Below, piece by piece: positions 1-10,559 of a stretch of 64,000 bases of DNA. The stretch spans positions 10,782,501 through 10,846,500 of the forward strand of contig CM061091.1 in the NCBI GenBank assembly GCA_030770545.1, written 5' to 3'. How positions within the stretch are numbered: position 1 is the first letter of the stretch; every line of letters starts with the position of its first letter. Position numbers and translations under genes: made by a program. A model generated the notes under the pieces. That model was not told the origin of the DNA, made no database searches, and was given only the letters and a program-made list of their open reading frames with translations. This DNA is from Macropodus opercularis (Eukaryota > Chordata > Actinopteri > Anabantiformes > Osphronemidae).

Positions 1-1599
1 AGGTGTGACTCCGCTCCAGGTGCCCTGCAGGCAGTAGCTGTGGACGTCTCCATGAGCCAGCGTATACCCAGGGTAGCAGGCGTACTGTACGTAATGTCTG
101 TACTCTTCGGGACTTGGATTCTCTATACTGCGAAAGTTAAAAGTTCCGTGAACGGGTACAGGTGGGTACGGGCACACGCGTCGCCTGCTGAGGAGCAGAG
201 ATAGCAGAGGAGGCTCGGAGGTGGTGTCCGTCGAGAGGCTGCGGTGTCCTGTCGTGTTAGGGGTCTCTGAAGTAGGGATGACATGAGGCAGCTGGGTTGT
301 CATACTGGACTCTGTGGACCTAGAATTAGCTAAAGTTGCGACAGGAAAGGTTCCGGATGAGGAAGCTGATGCAGGTGCTTGAGGAAGAGGTGAAGGAAGA
401 TACTGAAAACCAGTCTCATCTTTGTCTTTTTCACTATCAAGCAGAGGGAGGTCAGAGTTCTTGGGCTGATGTACTGAAGTTGTTGGGTTTGTGACGGCAG
501 TGATGGTGATGACTGCCTCCGAATGATGCCTCAAAGTCCAGGGTCCTGGTCTCTCATTTGCCAGCTGCAGTTGGGCATCATGAGTTGTTTGGTGCCCATC
601 TTTCATTTTAAATCCTGGAAACTGAGGATGCTGGTGGAGATGGACTGGGTTTGTCACTTTGACTCTGTCATTGTTGGACATTTGGGATGATGTATAAGTC
701 ATAAGGCCAACTTTAGGATTAGCTTCTTTAGAGGCAGTATTAGAGAAGATGTTACGCTCCATCTTCAGAACTATGCTATCCTGGAGGTTCTGGTGGAAGT
801 TGGGCTTTTGCCGACTGACGCCTGAAACTGAGCTCATCATGTCATACTCTACAAGAAAATAGACTTATTAGACTATACTTATAAGTAGTCTAACTGGTCA
901 TGAGAGCACAGTATGGGAGATTAACACGCTTGTTTAATGCCTGGTACAACAGTAAATACAACTGTTTTGTAAATAGACTGAAAGCAAAGTAACGCTCACC
1001 TTTGCATGCAGGCTTTGTGCTATTCCAGGTGTGGCCCTTGCAGTATAACATTGACGGCCCACGTAGCTGAAAGCCACTGTCACAGCTGAAAAGCACCCAG
1101 GAGCCATCCGCATTCACGCTGCTTGTCCCGTGGGCGAGAGGACCAGGGCTCGAGCAGCCAGAACCTGAAAGAGGAGAACATCATGGGGAGTGATTTAACC
1201 TTGACCTGATCATTGAGATTATTAATTGTCCGCACTCAACAAATCTGAGATGAATGAGTTCGAGTTGTGTTACAGTGAGTTCCTCACCAACACAGACTGG
1301 AGGGTCTCGGGACCAGTGTCCAGACACACAGCTGTTGGTTTTGTACCCATGGAGCTGGTAGCCAGCATGACAGCGGAAGGTCACCAGCAGTCCGCCGTAG
1401 CGGAAAAACGTCCTCCCATTTTCCAAGTGTCTGAAACCACTGCATGCCTCCGCTCCACACTCTGTCGACAGTGCGACAATAATTGCATGTTGTGTGCAAA
1501 TACCGATGTCTTAACAGCACACACGGCAGAGAAGGAACACAAAGAAATACCTGGAGTGCAGATACAGACCAGAGCCACCAGCGCTGCCAGGAGCCCCAT
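1..1599 (-). CDS. Sushi (CCP) domain protein, 5' part; gene runs off the left edge
   Basis: Four exons read on the minus strand: 1551-1599, 1288-1461, 1000-1164 and 1-848 (open at the edge), all with GT/AG borders and phase 1 joins. Exon 1 starts with ATG at 1599 and encodes a hydrophobic signal peptide (MGLLAALVALVCICTP). Exon 2 encodes a full CCP module with the usual four-Cys spacing (FRCHAGYQL, then a Trp and PPVC). Exon 3 encodes a second one (FSCDSGFQL, then NSTKPAC). Exon 4 encodes a Ser/Thr/Pro-rich linker of about 225 residues and then opens a third CCP near position 174 (CPYPPVPVHG, YACYPGYTL). Such modules act in extracellular or membrane proteins, often complement-related. The C terminus is missing, so a membrane anchor cannot be judged. 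I do not recognise the specific gene; a SUSD-type protein is the closest class. Confidence 0.8.
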
Positions 1600-2110
1600 C
1601 TGAGCTCCCAGCTGAACCTGAGTTCAGAGTGAAATGACTATCTACAGAGCTGAAAGGCTGGGAGGGGAACGGAGGAGAAGATCGGTAGTTTAGGAGTGAA
1701 AGAGGGAGGTACTGTAGAACAAGCAGAAGGGAGGAAGAAAGGCACAAAAATTCTACAGAAAATGCAAATGAAAATGTGTTGTGTGTGTCAGTGTGAATCA
1801 ATGTCAAATTCCTTGTGTGTCCAGCGCATCTTTCTTCTGATTTTTTTTCAAATTTCATGGTGGTCAGACTAGTTCATTCAGCGACCTTTTCACCCACAGA
1901 ACCAAAAAGCGGGGAACAATGGGGGCAACAGAGAAGTCACCATAGTCTGATGACTGTAGCATGAACATTTGCACAGAAGAGCAGTTCGCTCAGTAGGGGT
2001 CAATCTCACTTTAGACATTTTGAAAATGTTGTCATATTTTGAAGCAATGGCAGTTCTTGTATTCAACCCTGGATTACCTCCATCCATTCCCCGTAACGAT
2101 GATAAAAGAT
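1600..2110. other. Short intergenic stretch between the sushi gene and ppef1
   Basis: This holds the upstream side of the sushi gene (its ATG is at 1599) and the 3' flank of ppef1 (stop at 2111). Both genes run leftward. I see no convincing open frame, TATA box or poly(A) signal. The open frames crossing it on either strand have no domain similarity I can recognise. Confidence 0.5.
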
Positions 2111-5100
2111 TTACTGCAACAGCTGGAATTGAGACCCTTCTCTTCCGATAAGCAACTGATCCTTGTTTTCCAGCTTGTGCACTACTCTGAAGGCTTCTAA
2201 AAACTCGGTAAAGTCTATACTGCCGTCCTTGTTGAAGTCGATGCTTCGGGCGAGGTCATCAATGGCTTTATCGTCGATGTCAACCCCCAGGTGGGCGCTG
2301 AAAAGATGCCAGGTGTGACGAAACTCCTCCACAGAGATCAGACCTGAAACTCATCAAATCATTCTGAGGAGTGCATTTTGAATTTTCTAAATACTTTAAC
2401 CAATATGGTGAAGCGTTAATTTACCTGAATGGTCTTTGTCTATAATATTGAATATTATCTCAATGTCTGTCCTGTATCGGAACAGAGTTTCAGCTAAGTT
2501 TGGAGTGACCTGAAATAAAGAAAAGTAACGTAGTTTGAATGTTTTGGACTTTTGGGGTGGACAGCAGTAACAAAGTATTTTCACTAGCTACTTTGTTCTG
2601 TGCTGGATTGTAAATGAACGTATTTTAAATCTTTTTCACTACAAATTAGAAATATGCAAACTTACACCAAACAAAAAGAAGGTTCAGTCTTCTGAACGCC
2701 GCATATAACAGTATATTCCCAAGAACAATAGTCTAGTAAAATATATTTATCAAAATAATGGATTTGTAGAGACAGATAGTTTAGAGATTTTCTCTTCTGA
2801 CCTGAGGCAGAGGAATCCCTGGCCCCATATCCTCGAAGCAGGACTCATACTCTACTCTGCCATCTGGTGCCAAACGGCATAAATGTGGACGAAGTGTCCT
2901 CCAAGGAACGTCCAGTGTCAGTACAGCGTCCAACACCAGAGTCCATTCACTGACAGACACCACCCCTGAACACAGATAGGTTCACCTGAACACGTTAGCC
3001 TGACTAAATGCGTATTTATAAAAAAAAAAAAAGGCGTCCAGGGTGGATAAAGCTCACCACTGTTACTCTGGTCATACTGCTGGAAGCCTGCCAATAGCTC
3101 AGAGCGATGGACGAACAGCTTCTCCTTCAACGCCCTGAGAGCAGAGCCTTCAGCAGCCCGCACTCTGCAAACACAGGTCATTAGTTGAGACTCTTCATTA
3201 CCGAACAGTCACTCAGTCAAAGAATGCGAACAAGCTCGTCTGTGGCACCTATTTGGTGATGTCAGTTGCAAGAACTGACTGAACTCATCCTAAACCTCAT
3301 CCTACCACGCACCGCCCGGCGCACGGCTGCACGTACCTCTGCGTCAGGGTGAGTCTGCGTGTAGTGCGGCTGACTTGGTACTGGTAGAAGCGTGGAACTA
3401 GTTCCTGCCCCAGTTTGACATAGGCGCCACGGTTGCTTCCCTCCTCATAATAGTTTGATGCTGAGAAAATAGTGATCACCTACAGAACAAACGCACACAC
3501 ATTCATTTCTCCAGGCTCTCATGTTTTCTGCTTTTGGACATTTTGAATGAATCACCTTTCCATCGTGACAGAGCTCATATCCCTCCTGCTTGCACTCATG
3601 AGATCTAATAAGCAGCTGCAGGCTGTGTTTGAGCAGCAGTTTCCTGGTGACGTCAGGGCCGAAGTAGCAGCCTCCTCCCCTGAACGTGTTTGGACTGCAG
3701 CCGTCTTGGGTTTTAGGGTCACTCCACAATATATCCACTATCTGCAGGTGGTACGAGTCCAGAATAATAAAAAACAAAATACATCCCAGAAGGGGAGAGA
3801 TAAACGGAACATTAGTCTTGAACTGAATCCACTCCTCTGACCTGTTTCCATTCCTTTTCATGCTGAGGAGGAGAAGGAGGGGGAACAGAGGATAGAGAGT
3901 CCAGGAAAGGCACCTGGAGGACATTGACTGTGTAAGACATGCTGGGAGAGGACGGGCATGGACGCGGTGAGAGAGAGGATGGAGTTCGAGGAGAGCAGAG
4001 CGACGAAGAGGATGAGGACGATGAGGAGGAAGAGGACGAAATGGAAGTGGCACTGTCCTGTCGACTTAGTCTGCGTCGCCTCTTTCTACAGAAAAAAAAG
4101 GGTGTAGAATAACAAGTCTACATTAAAACTAGACAGGACAAATTATAACATCTGTAAATGTCTTGGGCTGCTGTTAGACCTTTGGCTGTGAGTTATTCTG
4201 GTTTTGCTGTGGCTTCGACTGCTGCTGGGAAGAGAGACATCTGTTGATCTCATTCTTTTCACCTGCCTGCAAGAATGATCAATATCCAGCTGCTCGAACC
4301 TGCGTCTGGGGAACCTAAGTGCAGATTTAACCTAGAAGAGAAGAGCAAGACGTTTTTTGAGGATATAACAAAGCAAATTAATGAATTAAATACAAATTAG
4401 CTTACACAGTTTTGTGTAAGCTAATAGAGCAGTACACTTTGCTCTGTGTTTGGTCGTTGTAAAACAAAATGTTCTTGACATCTAGTGGCCAAGCTGTATC
4501 ACTGCAAGTTAAAGAGTTGACCTTGTGCCTCTCTATGGAGCTGAGGAAGTCCAGGTCTGTCTGATCCGATATCCCACCGTGAACAATCAGGATCTTTCCA
4601 TCAATGACTGTAGCAACAGGCAGAAGGCTGAAAACGTCCTGAAACAGCTGGAGGATTTCACAACCATGAGTCTGCACAAAGTACGAAACAAAACAAAACC
4701 TTTACCGTGGGCCACACGCGACGCTGATGCATAACGAAAAGCAGAACGACAAAACAAGTCTGACATACCTTGTACTTCTGCATGACTTCCTTTGTGAACC
4801 CATATCTGTAACAACAATGTAAACACATCACTCTAAGATATCGTCATTGTTGTCAAATGTTTACTTGGACGTGTCTTCCACTTCTTACGCACCTGAGGTT
4901 CATGATGTGGTCTTCATGGTTTCCTCTGTTCAGGTGCATGTGGTCAGGGTAGAGTAGAAGGTAGGCAAACAAGAGGATGACCACTTCAATCGACTTTTTC
5001 CCACGGTCCACAAAATCACCATTAAACACATAAGGTGTCTCTGCAGAGGGAAGGCCGTTCTGGACAAACAGAAGATCAGCACCCAGCTACACACTTACTG

Positions 5101-7901
5101 TAATAGATCCAAGCCTTAGCGATTATTTCTGCTGTGCTACAAACACATGCTTGAATAGATCTTTTGTGTATTTATATACGGGACCTGCATGAAATAATGT
5201 TTTATTGTAGGCCAGAAAGAAAATGATGCTAAAGGAAACTATAGTTTTACCTTGTAAAATATGAGAAGCAAGTCATCAAGACGACCATGCAGATCACCTG
5301 TACAAAAAGCAAAAACACCGCAACGGAGAAATACAAGTATTCTTGAGTTTAATGAGATGCAAATGCAGGAGGAGTCAGCTCGTAGAAGAGGAGTCAAGTG
5401 GCTCATCAGTGTGCAGATAAACGAGGCCTCCTTTCTAGAGCCCATTGTCATTGTGATACATCTACAGACATCAGCGACTAGTGCAGCAGAGGTTATATTC
5501 ACCCACCACAGATTGTGATCTCGTGATAAGACGTTGACAGGTGGACAATGTTGGGCATCTGTTTGAGGAGCTTTTTGGTTTCCCACAGAAGCTGCAGAAC
5601 ATATCTGGCATGTAGAGTCTGTGTGGAAAACAAATTGTGTGGCACACAATTTAAGGCCACAAAGTCATAAGCAGCAGGAAGAAGCAAGTACAAACGCGCA
5701 CGTGCTTAGTACCTGCTGCTCCTTAAAGGCGCTGAGAAGGGCGTTTGTGTCAGAGACGGAGAGAGGAAACGACAACCGGGGCCCAATGTAAGACTCCGGA
5801 ACAGTGATGAAGTTGTAGCAGGTCTCTCTGTCTAACCAGGGGTCAACCACTGGGTCCAGCAGCTGGGAAATCAAGTCTGGGGGACAGTACTGTATGTGAA
5901 CATCATTTTCACTGATGTTCTTTAGGTTCAACAAAGAAGTCCATGTTCTATATTATCTTTCTCAAGCAAAGAATCCCTAAACAGTCTAAAAATATAGAGC
6001 CCATACAGTAAATCTATACAAACATACTGTATACTGCATACTGTATCTAGTTTTGTGAGCTCAATGGGTTGTCATTAAACATCACTAACATCTCACCTTT
6101 TAGGTCTTAGTAACCTCTACGCATCATTTTGCTGACTCAGTGAAAAGCCAGTAAGGAGGATTTCCTGTAAATGTTAAGTAATAAGGGCTGACCTAAAGTA
6201 TTAATGTGTCAGTGGAGTATTGTGCTTATTGGTTTGATAAACGGGTCAGTACACGGTTAAGTTACTGCTGGGTTCTTGAAACACACCAACACTCTGGGCT
6301 CCACGTTCACAGTACTGTAGTTGCTAAGCAACAAGGTCTATGCCGTATAGACTAAAATACAGTGACACCACCAACAAAACTGTTTATTTGGTATTTATCT
6401 GTAAACAATAGCCATTAAATACAAACTCACGACTAATCTGTTGGTTAAACTTAAAATGGTATCTCTCACTATTCCAAGTTAGGAAATAATAAATACTGAG
6501 CATGACGTTACACATCATTTCAACAATTTCTGCCTTCTTACCTGGGCCATTTCCATTCAGCTGTGTGAAGTTGTCCAGCATGAAACTGAAGAAACTGGAG
6601 AGCTGAAAAAAATGGAAAATGGTGTGGTAGACCTTTATGATGCTTCATAAAATTAGCACACATAAAAGTAGCGAGCGTCACCTGTAGCTGGTCCTGTTCC
6701 CCGGCATACTCAATGGACTGAAAGATGTTCCAGGTGTATCTGCGTCTCATCTCAAGACGGGCCATGTAGCGGCGGTACCATCTCTGGATCAAAGCCGCTG
6801 CCTTCATAGCTATAAAAAGTCACTTTTTATTTCCATTACAAGGTGGCACGAAAAATGTCTTAACCACTTTTGTGAATTGACAACGTCATTAAATGTTAAA
6901 TTTGCTAAATAAAAACGTGAACACACATGCACATACATCACACGCATCACGTGTGTCACTGATTCTTAAAGACAAGCAGAGTCTTACTCAGAGCTGGGTT
7001 GGGAGCCTGGACCACTTCTTCTGTGAGAAGAAAAAAAAAAAAAAACTCAGTTCATCAAAAAAAAAAAGGAAATCATGTCTAAGTTGACATAAATAAACAC
7101 ACACACACAAAGATTACTAACAAGACCCAGGGGAGGCCATAAGCAACCGGAAAACTGAGCAAAAAGACCTCAGAGAAGAAACAGTGAGGGACTGTGAAAC
7201 ATCTGTCACATGTTCAAATCTGTGGAAATATAAAGTACAACAAAAGTGTGCATGTTTCTCGGCTGAATTTTGTAGTAATATTAGTTATAAGTGAACTTTG
7301 ACAGATTTGAAAATGAGGAGGCAGTGCAGTGGTCTCTCTTTCATCCAGCCACTCCACTGCTTTCACAGGCTTTTGTCATGTAAAAATGCTGGTTAGAAGC
7401 CAGATTATCATCTGCACTTGGCAGAGAACCTCAACCCCCTGAATACACAACACGACAGTAACACAGCACATGACAATTAAGACTCAGATGACTGTAACCT
7501 GGTCACTTAGTGCTTTAAATTTATGTAAACACAGTAGATTAAGAAATCTTTGTGTTTGTAGTAGATTAGTAGATTAAGAAATACTTTGATATATGCGAGT
7601 GCTTATAGGTTTTAGATGTGACTTTTTGGAATTTTTCCAGGTGGTATAGCCACAATTTCTGGCCAGTTCATGCTCAGTCCAGGCGCTGTAATATCAGGCC
7701 CTTTTGTTTTATCAAACCTGTTCTCAGGGACAACAGGCTAAAAGCTCCCACCTGTCAGCACCTTTACTGTAGTAAAGGCCATTGCAATTTGTACTGAAGC
7801 AGAGGATGCTGGCTTGCTCCAGCAGAAATATATATATATTTTTTTTTACCGGTTTCCAATTTCTCTTGTGTTTCTGTGGCAACAGACGCTCCGCATCCCA
7901 T
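2111..7901 (-). CDS. ppef1: Protein phosphatase with EF-hands 1 (PPEF/RdgC family)
   Basis: Ca-regulated PPP Ser/Thr phosphatase. Minus-strand exons: 7850-7901, 6988-7020, 6682-6809, 6542-6602, 5713-5876, 5507-5618, 5251-5297, 4893-5059, 4769-4805, 4522-4671, 4263-4331, 3842-4081, 3556-3741, 3337-3479, 3058-3164, 2802-2965, 2425-2509 and 2111-2343. Phases close to 725 aa; the human protein is 653 aa as I recall it. The N terminus MGCGAS fits N-myristoylation. An IQ motif (AALIQRWYRRYMAR) lies at about 32-46. PPP signatures are GDLHG (184-188), GDFVDRG (213-219), RGNHED (244-249) and HGG (298-300). Three EF-hands follow: a degenerate one near 560, then loops at 644-655 (DKDHSGLISVEE) and 684-695 (DFNKDGSIDFTE). 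Exon 12 carries a Ser-rich insert. The start of exon 12 (4081, not 4085) was chosen because only it keeps the frame. Synteny with rs1 and cdkl5 favours ppef1 over ppef2. Confidence 0.93.
3842..4081 (-). other. ppef1: ppef1 exon 12: Ser/Pro-rich insert between the catalytic halves
   Basis: The exon encodes residues 341-420 of the ppef1 model. It begins with a basic stretch (RRRRLSRQDSAT), then a run of 13 consecutive serines encoded by mixed TCN codons, then Ser/Pro-rich sequence. It ends in HEKEWKQ, which matches the human HEWEQ just before the I(V)DILWSDP motif. The insert sits where PPEF enzymes carry a variable loop between the HGG motif and the C-terminal half of the catalytic core. RRRRLSRQDS resembles a basophilic-kinase target site; that reading is inference. 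Confidence 0.75.
4396..4425. repeat. Perfect inverted repeat, 12-bp arms, 6-nt spacer
   Basis: The left arm ATTAGCTTACAC at 4396-4407 is the exact reverse complement of 4414-4425, with AGTTTT between them. It lies in the ppef1 intron between exons 10 and 11. Function unknown; it could be a chance or MITE-derived hairpin. Confidence 0.85.
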
Positions 7902-9071
7902 GATAACCAGCAGCGAGGTCTCAGGGTTACAGAAGTCTGTTATTCCCGAGCTGGAGGCTGGTGGCATGTGAACCTGGACATAAAAAAAACCAAAACAAAA
8001 CAACCGCCGGTATTCATGCAGTGATGTTAAGATGCTTCGGTCCGTGTCCGGTCACAGCAGCACGTTCATTTGGTTTCTCCACGTAATTTGTCTTGTTGCT
8101 TTTCACTTTCACACAAAATGTTCGGCTTAATCATTTCAATAGATACAGTAAACTACTTCATTGCCGAGTCTTAGATGAGCATATTCACAATCCAAATGCG
8201 CAATTAGGCATCAATTCACAAACCATAACGACGCCCTGGTAATAAAACTCGTTTTTAACAGATCGAAGAATCATCTCCACCGAATAAAAACTGGAGAGAA
8301 GGACTCACAGTCCAACGACGCGTTAGTTAAACGCTACAAGGAGCATAGAGTTTGACGGTTCCCACTGTACCTGAAGTGCGAATACGCTCGATCCGGAAAT
8401 CACGAAATAGGGTCACAATCCATCTGTTAATAAAAAAAGCAAAACAGCCATATGGAACTAGAAATAAGTTATGCGCCCAGAGAAAGGCAGACTTAAAGCG
8501 ATTAGTGTCTGGAGAAAAGCCGCCGCTGAAGGAGCGGAGAGAAAACAGAAGAGGACGAAGCGTCAGGTACGTTTATCATCATCATCATCATCATCAGCGT
8601 TTTTTGGGGGGGAGGCGGGGGCGGTGCAGAGAGGGTGGAACTGAGCTCGAAGCTCTTAAAACCAATAATAAAAGTGTAAATGCATATAAAACACCTGAAA
8701 GAGTTTGAACCCATTACAGCAAGTTACTGTATTGCATCACATTGTAACTTAACATCCCAAGTTTCTCCATCGTGTTCCTGTGAAGTGCATTCAACACTTT
8801 CAGAATAAACAATGGAAAAGTTTGGTGTGGTTTTAAAAGATGACATATTGGGTCAACAAAAGCAAACAATCTGAAGGTGCAGCTCTTATTTTAAGGCTTT
8901 AAATCCACACATTTGTGTTCAGATGTAATTTACCACCTCATCTGGGGGTTAGCATCTTGGTACCATTGTGTAAAACAAGTCATGTTGCAAAAACACTCAG
9001 ACTAACATGATTTTCTTTATAAATAAAAAGCTCTTTAATGATAGTTATTAAAATGGTTTACGCCCAACTCT
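7902..9071. promoter_or_regulatory. Upstream region of ppef1, containing an ATC microsatellite
   Basis: This is the sequence upstream of the ppef1 ATG (7901) and downstream of the H2B-like gene stop (9072). The part around 8300-8560 is richer in CG and purines than its surroundings and could hold the ppef1 promoter. An (ATC)n tract lies at about 8575-8596, followed by a G-rich stretch to 8632. No coding exon was recognised. The promoter role is inferred from position only. Confidence 0.35.
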
Positions 9072-9480
9072 TCACGCAGCAGCTCTGGTGTTGATCTTCT
9101 GTTGCAAGAGCGTCACAGCAGCGTTAAGCTCCTGCACAGTGATGACTTTTAGTCTATTGCTTCTTGACAACCGAGAGGCCTCCAAGCTCACCAGCCTGAG
9201 CAGGACTGGTCTGGGCAAACTGAACCGGCCACTGAGGAAGTTTGGACTTCGCCTCCCCACAGGACTGACCTGCAGAAGAAGCAGCACCAGAGCAGCATTT
9301 AATCCTCCACCTAAACGACTGCAGCCTGAACAGTTCTCCTGAAAACATGTTTGTTCATGACCTCAATCACTGCTGTTGTCTCACCTCCTTATGAGCTTTA
9401 TAGATGAGAGTAGAGTAAACTTGAACCTTCCTCTTAGTTTGTGGCAGAGGCCGGTGTGCTTCTCGAGCAGGAGCCTTCAT
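9072..9480 (-). CDS. Divergent histone H2B-like protein, two exons
   Basis: Minus-strand exons 9385-9480 (32 codons from the ATG at 9480) and 9072-9269 join in phase 0 across a 115-bp GT/AG intron to give 97 aa. A short basic tail leads into YSTLIYKAHKEVSP, which aligns with the H2B helix-1 region (YAIYVYKVLKQVHP). LEASRLSRSNRLKVIT aligns with the H2B GEASRLAHYNKRSTIT block, followed by QELNAAVTLLQQK (H2B REIQTAVRLLLP). Length and order fit a histone fold. Oddities: canonical H2B genes lack introns, the tail is very short, the C-terminal AKHA-like end is missing, and two prolines fall where helix 2 should be. It could be a germline-type variant or a decaying gene; I could not name an orthologue. 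Confidence 0.65.
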
Positions 9481-10559
9481 CTTGCTTTCAGACTTATCAA
9501 ATGAACCTCACACAAGGCACCAACAGACGAGCCTCCCAGCAGCAGTTTTAATGAGCGCAGAAGAGAGCGTGAGCCGTGAGGAGGATGTTTTAATGAACAC
9601 AAAGTGAAAACAGCTTTGCTTAATTAGGCTTAATTGCTTTCACCCACCTGGCTTCAAAACCCTCAGGGTGAGTTCAGGTGTCTTTAGCCTGAGAACCAAC
9701 AGTAGAGTCATCAAATTCAACCTGGCTTGTTTTTTGTAACTGCTAATGACAACTGCTTATTTAATTATATTTGTTAAAAAAAAAAGAAAAAGAAAAAAAA
9801 AGCCCCACACAATGTCTGTGTTTTAAATCCCACTTTATCAACTATTAACATTTATAATATTGGTTAAACAAAAAATTCAATATTTTACAAATATAAAATG
9901 AATTAAACACATTTTTTTGATTTTGTAAGGGTGATTAACTAATATTTTGTACCATATTGGAATAAAATTATGCCCAGCATTTAATACAAATGATGAGGAG
10001 GTACTGGGATGCAAGCAAGTTTTATTCTTTAGTCTTTTTAATGCTGTCCAATTTTCTGGCGCTACAGTGCATGCTTCTTATATGAGCATTGCTGCATTAT
10101 CAATGGAGTTAATAATAGCAATATTGATACCAAATCAGGGCACATGGCCATATAATGTAAAGATTTTTATTTTTTTAGCTGATTTGCTATTAGAAACAAA
10201 ATCTGTATTTGCTATTGTTACCGTACTATAATGCAGCTGTTTTTTTTTTATCATATTAAAAGTACATGCTGTACTGCATATACTGCTGTATGTCATTTGA
10301 AATAAGTGATTTGATGCAGAAAACTAGATGGTGTTGTTTGTTTACGTGACCCCTGTGACTGTGCAGCGATTTTCAGAATGTGTGGTGGTGTTGATGGTGG
10401 TGGGTGAACAGCTGGAGGAGGAGCTTTGTCAGATCAGAAGGATGGCATTAGGTAAGGCCATTAGTATCCCGTGGATTATTGTAATCCAGCCTCTCCATTA
10501 CTCCTGGCTTGGTTGCTCAGTCCACTGTTGGTCTTGTCTGCTTTGGAGCAGGTTGGAAG
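9481..10559. promoter_or_regulatory. AT-rich gap and rs1 upstream region
   Basis: Divergent intergenic region between the H2B-like gene (-) and rs1 (+). An A-rich tract lies at about 9775-9801. A 94-codon plus-strand open frame at 9947-10231 has no recognisable domain and sits in AT-rich DNA, so I do not call it. The last 150 bases hold the paired homeodomain-type site listed separately. Confidence 0.5.
10473..10487. promoter_or_regulatory. Inverted pair of CRX/OTX-type sites upstream of rs1
   Basis: GGATTA at 10473-10478 and TAATCC at 10482-10487 face each other across TTG, 73-87 bp before the rs1 start codon. TAATCC is the preferred core of K50 homeodomains such as CRX and OTX2. Retinoschisin is a photoreceptor and bipolar-cell protein, so the site fits its expression. 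Binding is inferred, not shown by sequence alone. Confidence 0.6.

Noticed and set aside
1226..1603. 125-codon plus-strand open frame
   Set aside because: It lies exactly opposite the signal-peptide and CCP1 exons of the sushi gene and has no domain of its own.
5884..5934. Upstream extension of ppef1 exon 5 (frame with NISENDVH)
   Set aside because: An acceptor at that point does not match the phase of exon 4; the acceptor before 5876 does and yields the conserved alignment.
9947..10231. 94-codon plus-strand open frame upstream of rs1
   Set aside because: AT-rich, hydrophobic by composition, no recognisable family and no splice partner.
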